Shown piece by piece: positions 14,615 through 18,379 of a stretch of DNA of 18,379 bases. Below the pieces are notes generated by a model. That model was not told the origin of the DNA. It saw only the letters and a list, made by a program, of their open reading frames with translations, and ran no database searches. The first letter of the stretch is position 1, and each line of letters begins with the position of its first letter. Position numbers and translations under genes: made by a program. This DNA is from Ferrithrix thermotolerans DSM 19514 (GTDB lineage: Bacteria; Actinomycetota; Acidimicrobiia; Acidimicrobiales; Ilumatobacteraceae), in the NCBI GenBank assembly GCA_945878705.1, contig CAMCUE010000003.1, positions 1-18,379 of the forward strand, given 5' to 3'.

Positions 14615-15459
14615 TGGGCAACTGCTTCTCGTCGACGAATAAATCTTTGCGGCGTTGAAATTCTCGAAAATTGATCAAGCATGATCAGAGCAACTCCAAA
14701 CACAATGAAAATGAAACTCAACATCACTTGGCCTTCAAGTGATGAATAGACACTTAGATAGTCGCGATTAAATATCACAAGCATCGCAACAAAGCCGGTG
14801 ACAACCGATGAAATGATTCGCACAGAACTTCGAGTTCGCGCCCGTCCAACCCATATTCTTGTTCTCATTCGGCCTTCTTCGCGGGCGCACTGTGCCAGGT
14901 GCCCAAGTAGTTGTGCGAGATCACGAGCTTGATATTTTGTCGCGGTGATTAATGCTGCAGATACAAAATCTGCGATTGGGTGGTCGACATCGTCAGCGAA
15001 TCGGCGCAAACCATCGCCAAGTTTGCCGTATTGAATTTGGGCACTAAGACGACGAACAGCACTTGAAATTGCAGCAGGGGCATGATTTGAAGTTGCAACA
15101 ATCGCCTGCTCTAAACCATGAGCGCCTGCAAGCGTGTCGCGAAGTTGTTCTGTCCAGGTTGCGATTGCATCGGCTAACCCGCGTTCGTCGCGACGGAGTC
15201 TTTGCTTCGACTTAAGCGCAGGTACTGCGACGAACACCAGACTTAGAACAACTGCAACGAGTAGCCAACGAGTAATAAAAAAGATCAACACTCCAACGGC
15301 TGGTGCGACGAGCACATTTATTGACCGACTGAAGTTGACCTGAAGATCTGGGTTTTTATTTCTGAATTTAACTTGATTGCCACGGATGGCGAGAAAAATA
15401 ATAAATGCTCCAAGGCCAGTTACGACTCCACAAAGCAAGATGACTAATAAAGTAATCAT
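14611..15459 (-). CDS. tadB: Tad pilus assembly platform protein TadB
   Basis: This 282-residue protein has an N-terminal membrane helix (about 3-24), a helix pair (about 49-82), a cytoplasmic T2SSF-type domain with LADAIATWTEQLRDTLAGAH and LEQAIVATSNHAPAAISSAV followed by VDHPIADFVSAALI, and two C-terminal helices (about 215-235 and 243-262). The order TadA-TadB-TadC and a length near 280 match Tad loci. TadB and TadC form the inner-membrane platform that passes TadA's motion to the growing pilus. Its ATG overlaps the tadA TGA (ATGA), so expression is coupled. A frame on the same strand at 15368-15715 is a shadow across the tadA/tadB junction. Confidence 0.88.
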   Translation of the reverse strand: MITLLVILLCGVVTGLGAFIIFLAIRGNQVKFRNKNPDLQVNFSRSINVLVAPAVGVLIFFITRWLLVAVVLSLVFVAVPALKSKQRLRRDERGLADAIATWTEQLRDTLAGAHGLEQAIVATSNHAPAAISSAVRRLSAQIQYGKLGDGLRRFADDVDHPIADFVSAALITATKYQARDLAQLLGHLAQCAREEGRMRTRIWVGRARTRSSVRIISSVVTGFVAMLVIFNRDYLSVYSSLEGQVMLSFIFIVFGVALIMLDQFSRISTPQRFIRRREAVAQ

Positions 15460-16811
15460 TGACTAGACCGGTCGTGGTTGTAATTGCTGTCGAAATTACC
15501 ATCATCGCTGCCGTCATAGTTGAAACTTGAAAGTAATTCGCGAGTTGACTCGCGTAGAGGAAATGCTTGAACCAGTTCGCCACGAGAATTTGACGTAAAA
15601 ATTTCATTTGAAATAATGTTGGCGCCTTCACTGTCGACAACTTCACGAACCGACGCAACACGACGCTCACTGCCGGAGCTACTGATGTAAATAACGAAAT
15701 GTAATGCGCTAGCAAGCAACAGGTTTACAGTGTCAATCGGCAAACCTGTTGAAGCCATTGATACATATGCAGCAAGCTTCGGAAATACTGACCGAGTTGA
15801 GTCTGCGTGCATCGTGCACATGGAGCCGTTGTTTCCTTGACTCATTGCCATCAGCATCGGGAAGGCTTCTGCCCCGCGAACCTCACCGACGATGACGCGG
15901 TCAGGATCCATCCGTAATGCCATTCGCGTCAGATCAGCGAGAGTTACTTCGCCTTGACCTTCAACATTTGCTGGGCGTGATTGCAACGAATCATGGTCAG
16001 GATGAAGATGCTCAAAATGATCTAGACCTAGTTCGTAGGCATCTTCAATTGTTACAAGACGCTCAGTAATTGGCACTTCATTGATAAGTGCGCGCAGCAA
16101 AGTCGTTTTTCCAGAACCAGTGCCTCCTGCAATCACGATGTTACGACGGGCTTGCACTGCAGCAGTAAGAAAATTCTGCAAGTCAACAGTAAGCATTCCG
16201 CGAATGCGTAACTCATTGAGACTTGAAATTTCAAAACGATGTCGCCGGATGACAAGGCTCGGGCGAAGCGAGACCTCCATTGTCGCAAATAAGCGCGACC
16301 CATCAGGTAGTTGCATATTTAGTTCGGGTGTACCAGCATCAAATCGTCGTTCTTGACGCGAAAGTCGGGTGGCGGCGCGACGAATAAGTTCTATTAACTC
16401 GTCATCATTCTCAACAATTGGTTCACGCATTTCTCGGACACCGTTCCGCAGTTTCACCCAAACGGGGGCATTACCACGAACATGGATATCACTAATTTCG
16501 TCGTCTTCAAGTAACGGTTGAAGACGTCCAAGTCCTAGCACTTGGGCGATTGCAGCAGAAGTTATTTCGGCCTCGTCGACGACAGTTAACACAGCGCGAC
16601 CTTCTGAACGCCGAGTTGCAGAAAGTCGCAATAATTCGGCGTGCAAAGCAGTCCGAGCGAAATTATGCTCTTCATCATTAGTTGGATCGGCAGTGTTGCG
16701 TGCCCGTCTATCTAGGCGCTCTTCAGCAAGAACATCACCGAGCCGCGAAGCCAACGCGTTGACCAACTGTCGATCAATTAAAGATTTTCGTGGAAACTCA
16801 AGCACAGTCAT
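15456..16811 (-). CDS. tadA: Tad/Flp pilus assembly ATPase TadA (CpaF family)
   Basis: TadA is the cytoplasmic hexameric ATPase that drives Flp pilus assembly and, in some systems, retraction. The 451 residues contain an N-terminal helical domain, LEDDEISDIHVRGNAPVWVK (typical CpaF/TadA), a Walker A GGTGSGKTT (about 229-237), an Asp-box strand RLVTIEDAYEL, a Walker B-like DRVIVGEVRGAEA, and the His-box region GSMCTMHADS. The C-terminal 20 or so residues are rich in Asp, Ser and Asn (DGSDDGNFDS) and look disordered. The ATG overlaps the upstream cpaB TAA by one base (TAATG) behind AGGTGG, and the end overlaps tadB by 4 bp. No TadZ/CpaE gene precedes it, although one often does in Tad loci. Confidence 0.95.
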   Translation of the reverse strand: MTVLEFPRKSLIDRQLVNALASRLGDVLAEERLDRRARNTADPTNDEEHNFARTALHAELLRLSATRRSEGRAVLTVVDEAEITSAAIAQVLGLGRLQPLLEDDEISDIHVRGNAPVWVKLRNGVREMREPIVENDDELIELIRRAATRLSRQERRFDAGTPELNMQLPDGSRLFATMEVSLRPSLVIRRHRFEISSLNELRIRGMLTVDLQNFLTAAVQARRNIVIAGGTGSGKTTLLRALINEVPITERLVTIEDAYELGLDHFEHLHPDHDSLQSRPANVEGQGEVTLADLTRMALRMDPDRVIVGEVRGAEAFPMLMAMSQGNNGSMCTMHADSTRSVFPKLAAYVSMASTGLPIDTVNLLLASALHFVIYISSSGSERRVASVREVVDSEGANIISNEIFTSNSRGELVQAFPLRESTRELLSSFNYDGSDDGNFDSNYNHDRSSQ

Positions 16812-17527
16812 TAAGGACCACCTACAACAGTGGTGGTTATGATTTGCGAGCCAGTATTGGCAACACGAACAAGATATATTTCACCGGCACGAGCAATCGC
16901 CATCGAGAGATCTAGCGAACTGCGAAATGTGATTAACGCAACCTCGTTATTGTCAGTGACTTTTGTAATCGAATAGATAGTCACGACATCAGCAAACATT
17001 GATGGCTCGTGCGACTCACTGATTGCTAAATCTGGCACGGTCACCACTCGAACGCTGTCACCAACGGCGAGGTCTACCGGAAACTTACCAATCTCAATAG
17101 CCGAACTTGCCAAAGCTTCGTCAACTCCGAGTTCAACAGTTGGACTGAACATTGCACTAGTAAGTGGTGCCGAGGCATTTAAATCAATCAGCATCGTCTG
17201 ACCGATTAGTGACTTCGCATTTTCGGCAGTTACGAACGAACTCGCAATCGAAGACGGCACCTCTAACGCGATCAGATCTTGCGCGGTGATCTGCATACCC
17301 CGTTCAAGATTGTGAGAACTACCAACTACAACAACTAGTGAGTCTCCCGAGCGGGACAAAAGAATTGCTCCGACCGCACCACCGCACATCAGCACTAACC
17401 CAATTGCAAGTTCGGGAATTCGCCAATGGCGTCTTATCGTCTTCTTCTGGGCTGATGACTCATCTCGATCTTGAATTGCACGAGCACGCGTTCTTGTGAG
17501 GTTTTCGATAACAGCGTGCTCTGCCAT
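16811..17527 (-). CDS. cpaB: CpaB/RcpC-like SAF-domain protein, first gene of the tad operon
   Basis: This 238-residue protein has a basic cytoplasmic start, one membrane helix (about 38-60, IPELAIGLVLMCGGAVGAIL), then an extracytoplasmic SAF domain. In the SAF domain LERGMQITAQDLIALEVPSS and IGQTMLIDLNASAPLT match the CpaB/RcpC/FlgA pattern. In diderm Tad systems RcpC helps the outer-membrane secretin; here no secretin is seen, so binding to peptidoglycan or sugar at the pilus exit is more likely, by inference. The frame is open to a TTG at 17620, but GAAAGG (17535-17540) lies 7 nt before the ATG at 17527, which fixes the start. A leader of about 120 nt separates it from the predicted promoter. 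It overlaps tadA by one base. Confidence 0.82.
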   Translation of the reverse strand: MAEHAVIENLTRTRARAIQDRDESSAQKKTIRRHWRIPELAIGLVLMCGGAVGAILLSRSGDSLVVVVGSSHNLERGMQITAQDLIALEVPSSIASSFVTAENAKSLIGQTMLIDLNASAPLTSAMFSPTVELGVDEALASSAIEIGKFPVDLAVGDSVRVVTVPDLAISESHEPSMFADVVTIYSITKVTDNNEVALITFRSSLDLSMAIARAGEIYLVRVANTGSQIITTTVVGGP

Positions 17528-17592
17528 TGGTAAGCCTTTCGAAGTTCTAAAAACGATCGGAAATTCTAAAGATTGTGTGTACCTGAAGTCAG

Positions 17593-17607
17593 TCAAACGG
17601 AGTTTGA
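17593..17607. other. Short hairpin-forming inverted repeat in the tad leader
   Basis: TCAAACGGAGTTTGA can form a 6-bp stem with a 3-nt loop. It lies in the predicted untranslated leader of the tad operon, about 65 nt before the CpaB start. There is no following U-run on either strand, so it is not an intrinsic terminator. Its role is unknown. Confidence 0.4.
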
Positions 17608-17651
17608 AATCTGAAGCCAAACTGAGCTCAAACTTTTTATAACTTTTTAGA

Positions 17652-17679
17652 ATTATATTCAGTGAGTTGTAATTACAAC
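17652..17679 (-). promoter_or_regulatory. Predicted tad operon promoter with a 14-bp palindromic operator candidate
   Basis: On the minus strand TATAAT (17652-17657) is a perfect -10. GTTGTAATTACAAC (17666-17679) is a perfect 14-bp palindrome covering the -35 position: TTGTAA is 15 bp and TGTTGT 17 bp upstream of the -10. A dimeric repressor on the palindrome would exclude RNA polymerase; an activator there would touch sigma. The transcript would carry a leader of roughly 120 nt before the CpaB start. The palindrome also lies upstream of the divergent hydrolase gene. Confidence 0.55.
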
Positions 17680-17730
17680 ATTGAAATAACAGTGACGTTA
17701 TGTATTACCGATGACTTGGGATCATCTGGT

Positions 17731-17760
17731 TATAGTTATGGCGAATAAAAATAATTGGAG
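17731..17760 (+). promoter_or_regulatory. Predicted promoter and ribosome binding site of the alpha/beta hydrolase gene
   Basis: TATAGT (17731-17736) is a near-consensus -10 and would give a leader of about 25-30 nt. TTGGAG (17755-17760) is a good SD 7 nt before the ATG at 17768 and decides that start. No convincing -35 is seen. The region between 17680 and 17730 holds nothing else I recognise. Confidence 0.4.
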
Positions 17761-17767
17761 TAAATAG

Positions 17768-18379
17768 ATGTCCAAGAATTATCAGCAGATTGAGTTCGTT
17801 TCTGAGGGCGCTGGCTTGCGAGGGCGGCTATATCGGCCGACAGGTGTTGCTGGAGACTTGACTACCGATTTACCGGTGTTAATCATGGCGCACGGGTTTT
17901 CGGTGTTGGCGGCGTATTTAGACGACTATGCGACCGACTTTGCACAAGCGGGTTTTGCCGTTTTGCTGTTTGACCACCGTAATTTTGGTGAAAGTGACGG
18001 CACACCACGATATGGATTTGACAATTTATTGCAGATTCGCGGCTATCGCGATGCAATAAGTTTTGTTTCAACACAACGCGGCATAGATAAACAAAGGATT
18101 GCCGTGTTTGGCGAAAGTGCATCTTCGCTCGGAGTGCAATTTATTGCTGTGTTCGATAATCGTGTACGAGCAGTGATTGCATTCACACCCGTCTGCGGTA
18201 ATAACGATACAAAATTCGATACAACAAACGAAAAATTCGACTGGCTTAGAGAGAACTGGTCGGATCTGGATTTGTCAACCGTGTCCGCCCGTGAATTGGC
18301 GGTGCGATTCTGCAGACTGCATGAAGGTGAAGGGCCAGTAATCGTTGAAGGTGGTGCAGCAGTTAGTTATGTGACGTGG
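17768..18379 (+). CDS. Alpha/beta hydrolase, N-terminal 204 residues, cut by right edge
   Basis: The frame runs without a stop from ATG 17768 to the window end. It begins MSKNYQQIEFVSEGAGLRG, with an N-terminal beta region (LRGRLYRP). It then shows VLIMAHGFSV, whose HG is the usual oxyanion-hole segment, and VLLFDHRNFGESDGTPR, typical of the DLH/X-Pro-peptidase-like group. DKQRIAVFGESASS is the nucleophile elbow with a predicted Ser at GES. The elbow reads G-E-S-A-S, so the last Gly of GxSxG is Ser. RVRAVIAFTP follows. The acid and His of the triad would lie beyond the window. Substrate cannot be inferred. It is divergent from the tad operon, sharing a 240-bp regulatory region; a functional link is not shown. 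Confidence 0.85.
   Translation, partial: MSKNYQQIEFVSEGAGLRGRLYRPTGVAGDLTTDLPVLIMAHGFSVLAAYLDDYATDFAQAGFAVLLFDHRNFGESDGTPRYGFDNLLQIRGYRDAISFVSTQRGIDKQRIAVFGESASSLGVQFIAVFDNRVRAVIAFTPVCGNNDTKFDTTNEKFDWLRENWSDLDLSTVSARELAVRFCRLHEGEGPVIVEGGAAVSYVTW

Noticed and set aside
15368..15715. A 115-codon minus-strand frame across the tadA/tadB junction
   Set aside because: Same strand but a different frame from two well-supported genes that already overlap as ATGA; the product has no recognisable domain.
17618..17620. Upstream TTG start extending the CpaB-like protein by 31 residues
   Set aside because: The ATG at 17527 has GAAAGG 7 nt upstream, and the extension carries no family sequence.
17883..18122. 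A 79-codon minus-strand frame
   Set aside because: It is antisense to the alpha/beta hydrolase, whose HG and GES motifs and SD support the plus strand.
1..18379. Mobile island or defence system
   Set aside because: No transposase, integrase, tRNA-flanked repeat, CRISPR repeats or known defence genes were seen, and base usage looks even along the window.

Overview
The window looks like chromosomal DNA of an actinobacterium with moderately AT-rich coding sequence. Four things point there: an actinobacterial-type ClpC; a deazaflavin/F420-type (Ddn-like) reductase; a soluble polyprenol-phosphate mannosyltransferase; and a compact Tad/Flp pilus locus with no outer-membrane secretin, ending in a membrane-anchored BTAD/SARP-type regulator. 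Several genes lack a Shine-Dalgarno (SD) sequence and instead have a TAnnnT box 6-7 nt before ATG, as in leaderless actinobacterial transcripts. An aquatic Acidimicrobiia-like lineage is a guess, not a demonstration.

Left part (1-4774), housekeeping. The C-terminal end of a WecA/MraY-type glycosyltransferase enters from the left edge and meets a Ddn-like reductase tail to tail. Divergent from that reductase is rmuC, followed by a 49-residue membrane micro-protein and tilS. After a short leader comes a small phosphatase-fold protein whose catalytic Cys appears to be Ala. A long-chain polyprenyl diphosphate synthase lies on the opposite strand.

Middle part (4775-10400). A 153-bp divergent region leads into a likely operon: clpC (TTG start), an LppM-like lipoprotein, radA and a polyprenol-phosphate mannosyltransferase, with gaps of -4, 13 and 10 bp. 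These cover proteolysis, envelope, DNA repair and lipid-linked sugar supply. The last gene overlaps the oppositely oriented regulator gene by 12 bp.

Right part (10389-17767, minus strand). This is a nine-gene Tad/Flp pilus locus, in transcription order: CpaB/SAF protein, TadA ATPase, TadB, TadC, a 112-bp leader, a short pilin-like protein with the best ribosome binding site in the window, two TadE-like minor pilins, a TadG-like protein, and a 3-TM protein with a winged helix plus BTAD domain. Most junctions overlap by 1-4 bp. TadA powers assembly on the TadB/TadC platform; the pilin and TadE/G proteins are the likely substrates. The BTAD protein is the obvious candidate to regulate the locus. 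Its main promoter candidate has a perfect TATAAT and a 14-bp perfect palindrome over the -35 region. No prepilin peptidase, TadZ or secretin is encoded here.

Right edge (17768-18379). A divergent alpha/beta hydrolase runs off the window.

No rRNA, tRNA, CRISPR array, insertion sequence or attachment site was seen. No gene-free stretch exceeds 300 bases; the longest is the 240-bp tad/hydrolase divergent region at 17528-17767.
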